Below, piece by piece: positions 44,359-55,768 of a stretch of 64,000 bases of DNA. The DNA comes from Corbicula japonica (taxonomy: Eukaryota; Mollusca; Bivalvia; Venerida; Cyrenidae). Below the pieces are notes generated by a model, which saw only the letters and a program-made list of their open reading frames with translations, did no database searches and was not told the origin of the DNA. Location: contig JAZAYU010000061.1 of NCBI GenBank assembly GCA_038501625.1, positions 2,964,303 to 3,028,302 of the forward strand. Reading direction: 5' to 3'. The position numbers and the translations under genes are program-made. Each line of letters opens with the position of its first letter. Position 1 is the stretch's first letter.

Positions 44359-45772
44359 CTAGGGAAATTGAAAACTTAAGAAGCGCTACACTAGGTCAAC
44401 TAATCTTAAACACAGATTTTTTTCAAAGGCTTCCATTGGATTTACTGTTCGATTCTTGTTGAAGTTTAGTGTCAAGAAAACAAGTTCATAAAAAATGAAG
44501 TAAATATAGATTTCCTACGAACATAATATTATAAACTGGATTTTTTTCAACGAGAAAATTCTCTTATTGATTGGCAAAACCCGGGTGGGCGGGCAGCTGG
44601 GTGGGCGTTCTTGGCAATTTGCGTCAAAGTTGTTTTTTATCCACTTCCCATGAAACTTTGTAGCAACTTACGTTGATCTTTGTATTAAGGCTCACATTTT
44701 TCCTTAACAAATATTTAGTTCCGTGAAGAATTCTAAGACTTGTTAACAATTGGCATGTTAATGAATTAACTAATTGTAACATTTTCCTAATTCAATGAAT
44801 TTTAAACATCTCAGTTGTAGCATAATAAAAAATTGTCATTACAAACATATTATCCACAGTTAATCAAGCGTTCCACTCTTTAAGACCAAAGCCAGCGAAC
44901 CACGAAAGCTGTCGTCTGCCTCCGTCTGCTTTTTCGTTCCAAAGGGGATTTCTACAATTTTCTTTATCATGCTTCCAGTCCAAATATTAACGTTTTTGAC
45001 TGTTTAGGAAGAGCGGTAACCTGTAGATATATCCTCTAATGCCTTACATAGCGTTATAGTCTTATTGTCATTTGTCACCTAGCTGGCCCTATTTGACTAT
45101 ACCAATACAACAACTTCTTTTAAATCTAAAATTACGTTTTGCTTAAGTTTGCTTTTTGTTTTTATCATCTTACGAATTGTTAAATTTCTCTTTCTCATAA
45201 AAAGCCATTTCTGTTCATGTCATTAACTCTAGGCAAAATTTGAATATGTTAGAATAATGATAATGTTGTACCATATTTGTTTGATATTAATAGTGACACA
45301 AAGGGACGGGCTGTCTGCTAATGTTGGAAAAACTTGTAGCCCAACCCATTTGCTTATTTATTGTAATATTCTGTAAAACAAATTAATTGTTCCAAAATTT
45401 TCAATGTTAAACTAAAACTACTACTGTACTAGAGAACTACATGACTGTATTATTATAAGCAATAAAATATGATTAAACTAAACTAAACCAATACAACTGA
45501 GAGTGATGAGCCTTCTTCAGAGAACTACTTTCTTTAAAAGCTAGGTAAATAAAAAAAACATGTTGGAAGAAGGTCGGGGCTAAAGTCATGATAGTCATGG
45601 CATGGTTTAGGTTTCTCCTTCTACAATAATCGAATGGGGTCATACAGTTGACGCTTTCTTACTATCAATTGCCCATTTTCCTTTATTTTTATGTCGAGAA
45701 GTTGTGACTGTAGAATAACAAAAACAATCCCAATCATTCGTCGATCAAAGAAGTGCGTTGTTTATCAAGTCC
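44359..45772. other. Intergenic stretch
   Basis: At about 44575-44650 GGGTGGGCGGGCAGCTGGGT with following ATGAAACTTTGTAG looks like a fragment of a dispersed bivalve repeat (memory only). No gene seen. Confidence 0.3.
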
Positions 45773-45902
45773 CAAGATTATAGAACTAAGAAAATGGGAA
45801 CTTGTCACAAATCTCAAGGATCTAAATGGCTGAAATGGCGACCATCTTTCACAGATGCTCGATATTTGAAATTGGTTTCAAATCTCAGTTTTATAATCTT
45901 CA
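45773..45902. mobile_element. Family D MITE, copy 2
   Basis: AAGATTATAGAACTAAGA at the left and CTCAGTTTTATAATCTT at the right are inverted. The interior TGGCTGAAATGGCGACCA is shared with the copy at 63637. Confidence 0.65.
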
Positions 45903-46324
45903 GCACAGGATACAACATTCGTCGGTGTACAATCTTTAACACACTACTGCACCAGTGGGCAATTGTTTTGTTAACTGAAATTTTTGTCTTTTAGTAATTG
46001 ATACATATTATCGCGAGAACACGCCAGCTGTGTTTACCTTTAATATTATGTCCCGGCGAGTGCGATAAACCATGTTAATATAAACCAATTATCTGAGTTT
46101 GATCAATATATATTACACTTAACTAATGTTCTAACTACAGCGACCATATTATTGTAAAATTCTCCGCTCTAGAATAAAGAGTATACGCCAAAAATTAGAT
46201 AAATCATTTCCATATTATGTTATTAAATTTCGAGTAAAGTCGCTGTATATTAATAGCCTAAGGATAAAATGGTTTTTTACCAGGGTAGGTTGTAAAACCG
46301 AAAGTTACAAACACTTCAGTAGCA

Positions 46325-46545
46325 AGTATCCCTCCGTTGGCACGGATAACAGCATGAAATAGCTTTCTAATGGACAAAATAAAGTTTCTGACGTAATTCT
46401 GTTGAATCTGTTGACGAGTTTGGGGTTCTCATACATTTCCAAAAAGGTTGAGATCTGGTGACTTCCATGGCCTAAGGAACAGAGTTATTCTTTTGTTAGG
46501 GAGAACGACCATTGTATACCGTGCAGTATGGGCGGTTTCACTACC
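46325..46545 (-). pseudogene. Tc1/mariner transposase C-terminal relic
   Basis: Minus-strand segments in sequence: AHTARYTMVVLPNKRITLF, then RPWKSPDLNLFGN, then in another frame QQNYVRNFILSIRKLFHAVI followed by RANGG. This is the end of a Tc1-type DDE transposase: the HTAR box, the SPDLN block with the last catalytic acid nearby, and the terminal SIRxxxxAVIxANGG. Frameshift and stops separate the parts, the N-terminal domain is absent, and I found no terminal repeats, so it is a fossil. Confidence 0.7.
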
Positions 46546-46744
46546 TTGCAGCAGCAAGATTGTTGCCAGAGGGGAATAAAGCACGGACGTAGAATGTCAA
46601 ATCACAATGACTGCGAGTATCCTTGTATACTGGGAAAGGCATATATTTCTTGACTTGATATAGGCTTTAATACCCATGTACATGTACATCATAGATAACG
46701 GTTTTTGCAACTTCCAGTATTGTCTTTATACCGTTCAGATATAG
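46546..46744. other. Short intergenic gap
   Basis: Upstream (minus strand) of the transposase relic there is no clear extension of homology. Confidence 0.3.
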
Positions 46745-47060
46745 ATATGCTGAGAGACCCCAAACACGACAAATGTAAATATAACACATACTTGGTTTGC
46801 AATGAGCTTGCTAATGCGTAGTAATAGGAATTCATATTTCTGCGCTCACCGCCTAGAAGCCGGTTTAGCTCAACAGAAGTAATGCGTACATATGTTGATC
46901 CACCCCAAACATTGAACCAGCTATTCGGCATTTGTTTAAGTTAAAACCATTCTACGATCAGCGGCGTAAAGTTCCAAAACAACATAATAGGTTTGCCCTA
47001 AACGAGGGAACAATGGGTGAGACTAAATCGCATAGACTTGTGAAAGGAAATCTGAAAATA
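46745..47060 (+). repeat. Family A, copy 8 (diverged)
   Basis: AAACACGACAAATGTAAATA, CTGCGCTCACCGCCTAG, CCATTCTACGATCAGCGGCG, TAGGTTTGCCCTAAACGAGG and CAATGGGTGAGACTAAA align in order with the reference copy. Confidence 0.7.
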
Positions 47061-49344
47061 CAAAACATGCGTCACAAAAGATGCCAAATATAAAATCCAT
47101 GACTTTTTTATCCTAAAAAGTCTCCAATGATCAATGAGTCACTTTTCAACTATTTTAGCAGTACATGGCAGACCGGATGTTGTAAGTGGGTTTTGAATTT
47201 CAAGAATCTGTGAACAAATTCATGAAAATATTCCTAAGCTTCAATACCTAATTGTCGCATCAAACAACGTAATAATTTTGAGAGAGTTTATTATGTTATC
47301 AATGTCGGAAATGATTTAATGGAAAAAATGAGAAAATAGTTGAAAATGTAAAACACATTTTTCACTTTGATAATATTATAAGCAATTTACGTGGTATAAA
47401 AAGTGGGCGGTCAAAACAAACACACCAATTTCTCATCAATAAGCGTAGTTGCTTTGTGGCAATTTTTCGACTAATGGACTTTCACATTGTTGCTCGTTTA
47501 TTAAATTCAATTGACAGACAAGGCCATTTTTGTGATCTGATTAGTACATGAAAGTTGCATCTCTTTAAGTAAGATCTCAGGGAATGTCTAATATCAGTAC
47601 AAGGCTTTTCAATTCGCATTATTGTTTTTCTAATTCACTATTTGTGACAGGATAAAACAGATGAATTAATTAAGTCTGTAGACTTGTTTGTTGTCAGAAA
47701 CATCGGCAAAATAAATTCCAATTTGATGATGGCTTTTTGTGAGAAGAATATGCCATATATGGAGTCAAAGTCATTAATTTAACGAATTGTTAAAGGAATC
47801 TTAATTCTTTCATTTAAAAAGAATCTTAGGAGCCAATTTAAACCATCATTAAGTTTTTCGCAATTAGTGTCAGATAGTAGTATTGCACTTAACGCCTGCT
47901 GTAACTATACCGATCCCGTTATTTAAATTTCTCAGCAGTGAATCGGATTATATTCTTCAAACATACAAACTATAATGGGAATATATAATTTTTCTCTTTC
48001 TTTTTATGACATTACCAATATATTCCAAACTTGGCTTTAAGACGGTAAAACCAAGGTAAAAAAAATACAAAATCGTGATCAAACTCAAAATTGTTCAATT
48101 TGAACTGAGTGTTTTTATATTTGCCAATTGTGTAACACATTAAATGCCACGCTATATAACATTAGCTTATGCCGTACATGTATGTTATATAATACTAAGA
48201 ACTTTTTCCTACAAAGTTGTTAAAGTTACTTTTATCACCTTCTGGGACAATAAACAATGCCATCCGCACTGAGTGCACCATTTCGTTCGTTTGATAAAAT
48301 AATTTTATCCAACAATAAAGTGCACTGATCTTTTATACTTAAATCGAACTAGTTGATTTGAATGCAATACAAACCTTAATGAATCACTTGGTATGTATTC
48401 CAGCTAACGAAACCACAGTTTACAATCAACTATGCCTATAAATTAAATCCGTTTGTGAATTAAAATAAAAAGACTCAAACGTGATAAAAACTCTTGATGT
48501 TTATTCCCAGAGCAAACATTTTCGTAAAAAATACTGTACAAATTGATCTACTCTGATTAGATTATTTATTTATTTTATTTTATTATACCCCAGTTTTTTT
48601 CAGTAAAAAATAGTTCCACTGTATACTGCTTGTTCGAGTTTTGTCTTCCACGAGACTCAACACGAACTTCCAAACAAGAGAGCGTGTTCTCCGATTACAA
48701 ATTTTAGTACCACAATATATACGGAATTGGTAGCAATACGTGCAATTATGACATTGTACGATTGCTAGAACTGTGATTTAAGCTTAGACATCGTCGGGTT
48801 AGTTATATGACATGTACATGTAACATTAAAATAAAACGTAATCCCTGATTGAGATTTTGTGACTGTTTATTTAGTGCAATTATTGCAAAAAGTATATGTT
48901 CATTTCATTTCTTTGAAATACTATAGCAGGCAAAACCCTGTGTCTTCGATGTAGCTGGATATTTTTTGTTACTTGTAAGTGCATTCCTGGTGTCTTTTAC
49001 AGAGGCCTATACAGGAAAATGTCATAAATATTGAACATGTATCTGGATGTTTTCCGATGGAAATTTAAGTACATGTGTACCTGTAGTCAGATAGCGCCTT
49101 TAAATAGCCAAGCTTTTTACTTAATGAAGAATTTATAATGAAGCATTTTTACTATCTAATCGTCCATAGAAATGAATACTTTCGATACGTTTTCTTCTGG
49201 TTGCATGCGCAGTTTTTTGCTTCTGGGACCAGAACAAAAACAAGTCGGGCGATAGATTGGCTATTTACTAGATGGAACATATACGCGAAACATCTGATAA
49301 TGTTTAAAATATGCATGCAATAACATTCCATTATTTCTAAATGT
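47061..49344. other. AT-rich intergenic stretch
   Basis: Only short T/A-rich simple sequence (48563-48600). No supportable gene. Confidence 0.35.
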
Positions 49345-49445
49345 TTCGTGACAAATATGAAAATATTGCATGTTCGAAGTTATTGAGCCTGTTTGTGGGC
49401 AGTAATTGAAAATATAATATTTATTATCGAAGCTGTCTAGCCGGA
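49345..49445 (+). repeat. Family A, copy 9 (fragment)
   Basis: GTGACAAATATGAAAATATT, GAGCCTGTTTGTGGGCAGTA and GTCTAGCCGG, then divergence. Confidence 0.7.
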
Positions 49446-50456
49446 TTTGTCTGACGTTGTCATAATATCGTTTTGCACTGTTTAGACAGAAGTAGGTCAC
49501 GAAAACAGGATTCATACTGCTTAAGTCAGGTTATGTAGTCAGAGAAGAAAATAGAGCGTTTTTTAAAGAGAACAGAACACTACTTTATTGACTCAAACCA
49601 TTAAACACAGGTACATGAGTAAACAATTCATAATAAATAACATATTCACACATGACATGGTTAACAAACCAAAAAAGTAAAAAAAAAGTAGAATATTCGT
49701 TTGATATGTATGAAAAATAATCCGTATTAAATAGTTCCGTAAACAAATACAGGTGCGTAGAAAATGTGTTCATAAATTCTTGTATACTCTTTAAATATTA
49801 ATCATGGTATGCCGCATTAGACAGGGAATTACACACTACGAGCTTCCAATCACACTAATTTTTCATTTCCAATTAGGATACACGACTCGGTATTCTATGA
49901 ACGGTGATAGGGTAAGTGTGATATCTACGTCTTCGTGTTGAAATTATCGTGGACTATGCAATTATACTGGTTTCTCTGCTAATGCTACCGTGATTATATC
50001 GTAGGTTATAAACTGATGGTCTTCTGATAATTTTATCCAAAAAAAAACGTATTTAAATTCTCATATTTAGTGTGAAAATTTATTCTAAAGTTTATTTTCA
50101 AATTCACTTTAATGCTTAATTTCATAATTCACCATCTATAATTCTTTGTAGGCGGTTTGACAATTTGTTTTTCTAATAAGATGTATGTATTCTTTAAAGT
50201 TAGTTTGATGGAACTGCATTTTTCCGTTTGCGAGATTTGATTTTTTTTGTCTATGACACAGCAATCACGAAAGGAGCCCTTAAGCAAGGGGAGAAGGACT
50301 GCTACCGGTTGCAATAAGGATAACCTGAATTGCATTTAAGAGTTTTTTCTTATATTTGACATTAATTTGCAAGTGAACACCTTGTACCTGGCACAAACAT
50401 AGTGAACTAAACTCAGAAATTATTTATTGTTATTAACTAGAACTCCGCGAGTCTGA
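49446..50456. other. AT-rich intergenic stretch
   Basis: No supportable feature. Confidence 0.3.
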
Positions 50457-51326
50457 TGTGTCGCCTGACGAAAATTTTTGTAAGTCGACAAAAAATGTTA
50501 ATTAGTTTTTATTGTACAGTTATTAGCAATGTATTTGCACAACATTAACATAAAACATAACCTTTTAATTGTCTCATTGCAAGAAACATACACAACAAGT
50601 TATGCCCTTGGCAAGAAATGCACTAAAAATCAATCAAAAGGCAATAAATAAAAAACAGAACAGGGTAGAGTTACGGTTCTTGTGCACTGCACTCCGAGTC
50701 ATTGCCAGAAACATGCATACCAATTTTGGAGTCATTTAAACCTTTGGTGACAAAGTAACGCTCCGGACAAGAAATGCTCTATAAAAATCAAACAAAGGGG
50801 AATAACTAAAAAACGAAGAAGGTAGAGCTACGGTTCTTGTGCAGTGCACTTTGAGTCATTGCACAAAACATTCATACCAAGTTTGGAGTCATTTGAATCT
50901 ATGGTGACAAAGTTAAGCTCTGGACAAGAAATTCTCTATAAAAATCAATCAAAAGGAAATAATTCAAAAACGGAAGAAAGTTACAGTTCTTGTGCACTGC
51001 ACTTCGTGTCATTGCTAGAAACATGCATACCAAGTTTGGAGTCATTTGAACCTATGGTGTCAAAGTTACGCTCTGGACAAGAAATGCTCTATGAAAACCA
51101 ATCAAAGGGGAATAATTAAAGAATGTAACAAGTTAGAATTACGGTTCTTGTGCATTACACTTTGAGTCATTGCCAGAAATATGCATACCAAGTTTGGAGT
51201 CATTTGGACCTTCGGTGACAAAGTTATGCTCCGGACAATGAAATCCGGACGCCGCCGACGCCGCCGCCGCGGACGCCGTATCCGCCGACAAAGTAATCCC
51301 TATATGTCGCCTAGTCAGGTGACACA
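50457..51326 (+). mobile_element. Third HINE-like element with ~155-bp tandem core
   Basis: The left end TGTGTCGCCTGAC (50457-50469) is inverted at the right as GTCAGGTGACACA (51314-51326) with one mismatch. The right terminus also folds on itself as TGTCGCCT-AGTC-AGGTGACA. About four tandem units lie between, marked by TTACGGTTCTTGTGCACTGC at 50671, 50829, 50980 and 51138, followed by a CCG-rich tract (51240-51292). Subterminal inverted repeat plus 3' hairpin plus tandem core is the same plan as the elements at 23337 and 24521. The 91-codon frame at 50844-51119 simply reads through the units. Confidence 0.7.
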
Positions 51327-51479
51327 AAAATCATACTGAACTAAAGAAATAAATACAGACACAGTATATGTCTTTTTTCGTGCCGACGCAAACCCGACGG
51401 ATTGAACCCTGTTATATTATTCTCCACGCAGTGTTTGATTGCCGTGAAATATTTCTTTTTTTTATCTATTTGAAACCAA

Positions 51480-51605
51480 TCCAACACGTGAAATATGGTA
51501 ATATTGCATGCTAGATCGACCAAGCCTTCCCATTGCAAATATTTGCCCGAGCCGCATAGCCTCGGGTTGTGCGCGACGTAAAATCTGTACAGTATGACAG
51601 TGGAC
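51480..51605 (+). repeat. Family A, copy 10 (diverged fragment)
   Basis: AACACGTGAAATATGGTAAT, ATTGCATGCTAGATCGA, GCCGCATAGCCTCGGGTTGT and ACAGTATGACAGTGGACATG follow family A order loosely. Confidence 0.5.
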
Positions 51606-53335
51606 ATGTTATTCTCATTTGCTAACTATCTGCGTATTAAAATTCCTAAGATCTCGGGAGTTGTGAAATGTGTTTTCTAAATTGCTTGCGAACTGCAGTT
51701 TTAAAAACTTTCTTGCAATTCTTGCAATATGCTACAGTTATTGAGAGCAGTAAGAAATCTTTTAGACATGACTAAGAGGCAAACTACATGACTTGTACAA
51801 GTTGATTCATTTCTGATTAAAACATGCATTAAAAGTACCATCTATCGACTCTTCTATAAACGAAGTAACTGCAGCCTATTCCTTCACGATTAATAGCAGC
51901 AGATATCATTATATTGTTTTATATAGTAGATATCTGATTCTGGTTTATGCAGCAGTTACTGACATATAGTTATATGCAATTTTAGATCTTATCCAACATT
52001 CGTCAAAAGCTTGTTAAAGTATACTGTTCCATTCTGTAGATTATGACCTACTGTTATATACTGGCATTATGCTATTCGATGAATCAAGAGATACTTCTGT
52101 TAAAAGAATAAACTTATGTTTTTCTCTTTTCCTATTCCAAACGTTGATGCATATATGCTTTTGTATGCCGATACAAAATCATCACATATTTTGCGATTAT
52201 CACAGTGACTGAATTTTAGCAGCGCAAACTTGTTCTTTGTTCGACATTCACAATGTAGACTTTATAAGGAGTGGCAAATCTTTGATAATTAAGATGCGCG
52301 CTGGATTTATTTTAAGTTACAAAAATACAAAAAATTGTTCTTGAACTAACCCTGCTTCGTGCTTCGTGTTAGTGGTATTTTATGCTACTAAAATTTAGTA
52401 CTTTCTGAATGCATTATTTGATTGAACACAGCATTAAAGTAATATTATCTGCCGTCTGCTTGTCCCGTCTTCTGCTTAACAACGGTATATTACACATACA
52501 CCTCGATTCATCTTTATTACCAGGACAACTAGAATCATTTTGATCGCTATATCATTTTCGTTGAAGAGGAATAGTGTTTGTTTTTATCTGTATCTTTACG
52601 CATTCAATTATAATAACGATATAAATAGTTAAAACCATAAAATAGAAATAAAGACATAATAATATGTCTTTTTGTATTTAACTGTTATTATATATGAATT
52701 GTTCTTTACTTTGTTTGTATATTTGAGAGCTTATATTAACGATTTGTATTTCTTAATATTTGCCGTTAAACCAAACGACCAATCGAGGTGATGTCAACAT
52801 TATGTGAAGTCATTCATGATCCCAGATTACTTCTTAATATTTAGGGTTTTGTTTTATAAAGCAGTTATTTTTGCTTAGCTACCAAATTCAGATAATTCAT
52901 TCGTCAGTTCTTTATGCAAACAATGCAATTCACCGGAGTCTTATTAGTAAAATAGGGGAGTCAAATATATTGAAATAACCTTCTACGGTAATTTCTGCCA
53001 CCATATTAAATCATAATGCTTAACAAATAAATCGATATAAATGTGTATTGTTATCTTGTATTACCGTATCGTCAAATGCATCTTTATGACAAACTGGTAT
53101 ATGATTCCGATGGTAATTTAAAATATTCAATTGGTCAAAATCACTTTCATTATGTTTTAAAGATTTTATTTGATGATGTAATGTTTGATTATCGTATAAA
53201 CATCATTGTTGTGCATGTTTATAAACCGAGTTAATCCCAGACGATTGATTCGTTCTGTCAAATCGAGTTCAAGTTCTCTCTCACAACGGGCACGCTCAGA
53301 CGCAATTTGTATCATTTATATAACGTGTGTTAAAT
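51606..53335. other. AT-rich intergenic stretch
   Basis: No supportable feature. Confidence 0.35.
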
Positions 53336-53586
53336 GGGGCGCGTCGCGGGAAAAGGTACCTTCGGACAGTTGACGTCAATCCTTGAAATGACGTCATAAA
53401 GTTGAACAGATGGCATTAATTATTATGCATTTCGCGGTAAAAATATCATTTTATTGTCAAAATGTGTAACAAAATCTCATTTTAGTAAGGAGAAAATAAT
53501 AGATAGTTGTAAGTTTATTCTAAATATAGTAACAACTAAAATGTCACAAAATATGTTCGAAGGTACCTTTTCCCGTGGCGTGCCCC
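53336..53586 (-). mobile_element. Family C MITE, copy 3, with AAAT duplication
   Basis: Complete copy inverted relative to copy 1: left GGGGCGCGTCGCGGGAAAAG, right CTTTTCCCGTGGCGTGCCCC. AAAT flanks both ends (53332-53335 and 53587-53590), a possible 4-bp target duplication. The interior carries TTGACGTCAATCC and ATGACGTCAT. Confidence 0.8.
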
Positions 53587-53590
53587 AAAT

Positions 53591-54139
53591 TATTTTGACT
53601 GTAAAACATTTAGAAAATACTGTATATCTAGTATTTGGTCTCTAGACAAAGTATGAGGATAAATGCTGATCAGGGTGTCATATTAGATTGACTTAGTCAT
53701 AATTACGAGTATCAAAGTTAACATAGGGGTGTTTATAGCTAAGCAAGCAAGAACTGTCGTGGAATGGAATAAAGATCTCTTTTTGTTGTATAATTCTCTT
53801 TTTATTATATGTTGATTATAACTATATTCAATATGCATTGTATGTCTGTATGGTCTTTGTACTGTTGTGATAACAATCCTGCTTGTTTGGATTTTAACCA
53901 ATACAATTGAGTTGATTTGATTTGAATTATTACCCGAACCACAGTCCAATTAAAGTATAGCTACCATACAGACAACATTTATCCTCGCATACCTTTTCAA
54001 GAAACCAAATGGTTGTGTTATTATATTGCAAACACGTAAACTATGTTGAATGAGAATTAGAAAGGTTTTTGATTTTTTTTTCAATTTTTTTCATTCAAGC
54101 TCAACATTTTTCCGTTGAGAAACTCAATATTAGAACTGT
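53591..54139. other. AT-rich intergenic stretch
   Basis: No supportable feature. Confidence 0.3.
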
Positions 54140-54305
54140 TGGGGGATGTTTGAGGTTAGTGCACCCTAGAACCTGACTTAAACTCTCAGTTGGAAAAGGT
54201 TTGCAAATGACCGTTCCAAGGCGGTACCCTCTCAGGTTCTCATTTTCGTTTGTTGTTTGTTGTCTTTTTTTAAGCACATTTATTAGCAGCTTATTATGCA
54301 AAGTC
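54140..54305 (+). repeat. Family B, copy 6 (partial)
   Basis: GAGGTTAGTGCACCCTAGAA, ACTTAAACTCTCAGTTGG and GACCGTTCCAAGGCGGTACC. Confidence 0.7.
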
Positions 54306-54317
54306 AGTAAAAATTGC

Positions 54318-54370
54318 ATTATTATAAAATGTCATTCTACCGCGAAATGCATATAAAGCAATGTCGTCTT
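54318..54370 (+). repeat. Family C internal fragment
   Basis: AAAATGTCATTCTACCGCGA and AATGCATATAAAGCAATGTC match the interior of family C; no termini. Confidence 0.55.
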
Positions 54371-55677
54371 TAGAACTCGTGGATTTCAGACACCTTTTCA
54401 TTGCTTCATTAATAGAATTGAATAATACTCACTCCATTTGTATATTTATATACATTCCTCTAGAATATTGCATTTGACAGAGACCATTATATTCTTAAAA
54501 TTCCCAGAAGAATAGTTTTGACAGATTGAATTTGTCGTAGTACTGAAGGAAACATTCTCGTTTGACAATAATTGATGAATGCACTACGGTATCATTACCG
54601 GAAGCTCCCACGTGACCGTAACATATCTTAAAATTCACTTTATTTTAATAGTTGTAATCTTCTTTTGACGTTCTGCATCTTTATACTTTTTTGAATTATC
54701 CATGCTTTTAACATCTTGTCTTACAGCCATAAAGAACACGATATTGGGTATTGTGAAGTTATTTTAACAACTTTCAAAAAACCTTTTTGATTATTAAACA
54801 ACTCGAGTTACGTTTAGAAAAAAATCTTAATCTAATTTTAAGCGTTCTCTTTGTGTATATTAATAGTTGTAATAGTAAATAAGAGAAGCCTATTAGTCTC
54901 ATTGTAAAACGTTTGCTGAAGAAAATAAATCGTTATTGTTTGCATGAATGAAGACCAAATAACAGATGACCTTTATCATTCTTATATTTTATGGACTTGT
55001 CACCACCTGCCCAGTTTGCTCTCTTTCTCAATAGATTATATTTGTATTTATCTGCTACCTCTATTTATAAACGAGTAGAAGACATATCCATGGGTACTTA
55101 CTGTGAACCTTGTTGATGATAATTTTTATATTTATTAAAGAAGATTTCCCGAAATTGACATTTTTTCATCGCAATCTTACAGCACGATTGGACAAAGGCG
55201 CAAAACTGGTTCCACGCGTATGTTCTTTGAACGAAACAGCATTACATGCCCCGATCGAACACCATTGTTTGAAAAAAAAACTCATTTATGTATGTGTTCA
55301 GCCACCTTAAAACTTACTGAGTTTCGAAAAGCAACGACTGAGGAATGGAATCATATGGACCATTAGAACTCATTTGGTCTACAGTCTCAGTGCGACTCAG
55401 ATGTGAAGCGCGTTTACATAGTAAGAGCGAATGGCGGATACACTCCGTATTAAACATGCGATTTTGTTAGTTGGTACCGGTCATGGTCCTTGGTGTTTTG
55501 TGATGGAAAACCAACATGATCTTGTCTCAAATTTGGCAAACATCTGCGTAGATGAACAAATAACATGTGCCCGATTTTAATTACCTTCCAATATAATACA
55601 CTACATTCTGGGTTTTTATGTACCGAGTGTATATCAGAGCGTTGTATCTCGCTTTGCACACCCATTTGTTTGAAACG
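54371..55677. other. Intergenic stretch
   Basis: No supportable gene. The 92-codon minus frame at 55450-55728 begins in family B and has no recognisable domain. Confidence 0.35.
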
Positions 55678-55768
55678 CGGTAGTAGGGTTACCGCCCTGG
55701 AATGGTCAGTGGCAAAATAATTTCCCACTGGGGTTTTTTAACCAGGTTCTAGAGTGCACCAACCTTTG
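55678..55768 (-). repeat. Family B, copy 7 (partial)
   Basis: TTACCGCCCTGGAATGGTCA, GTGGCAAAATAATTTCCCAC, AACCAGGTTCTAGAGTGCAC. Confidence 0.75.

Noticed and set aside
50844..51119. 91-codon frame with repeated peptide blocks
   Set aside because: The peptide repeats because the frame runs through two units of a DNA tandem repeat; neighbouring units are not in frame.
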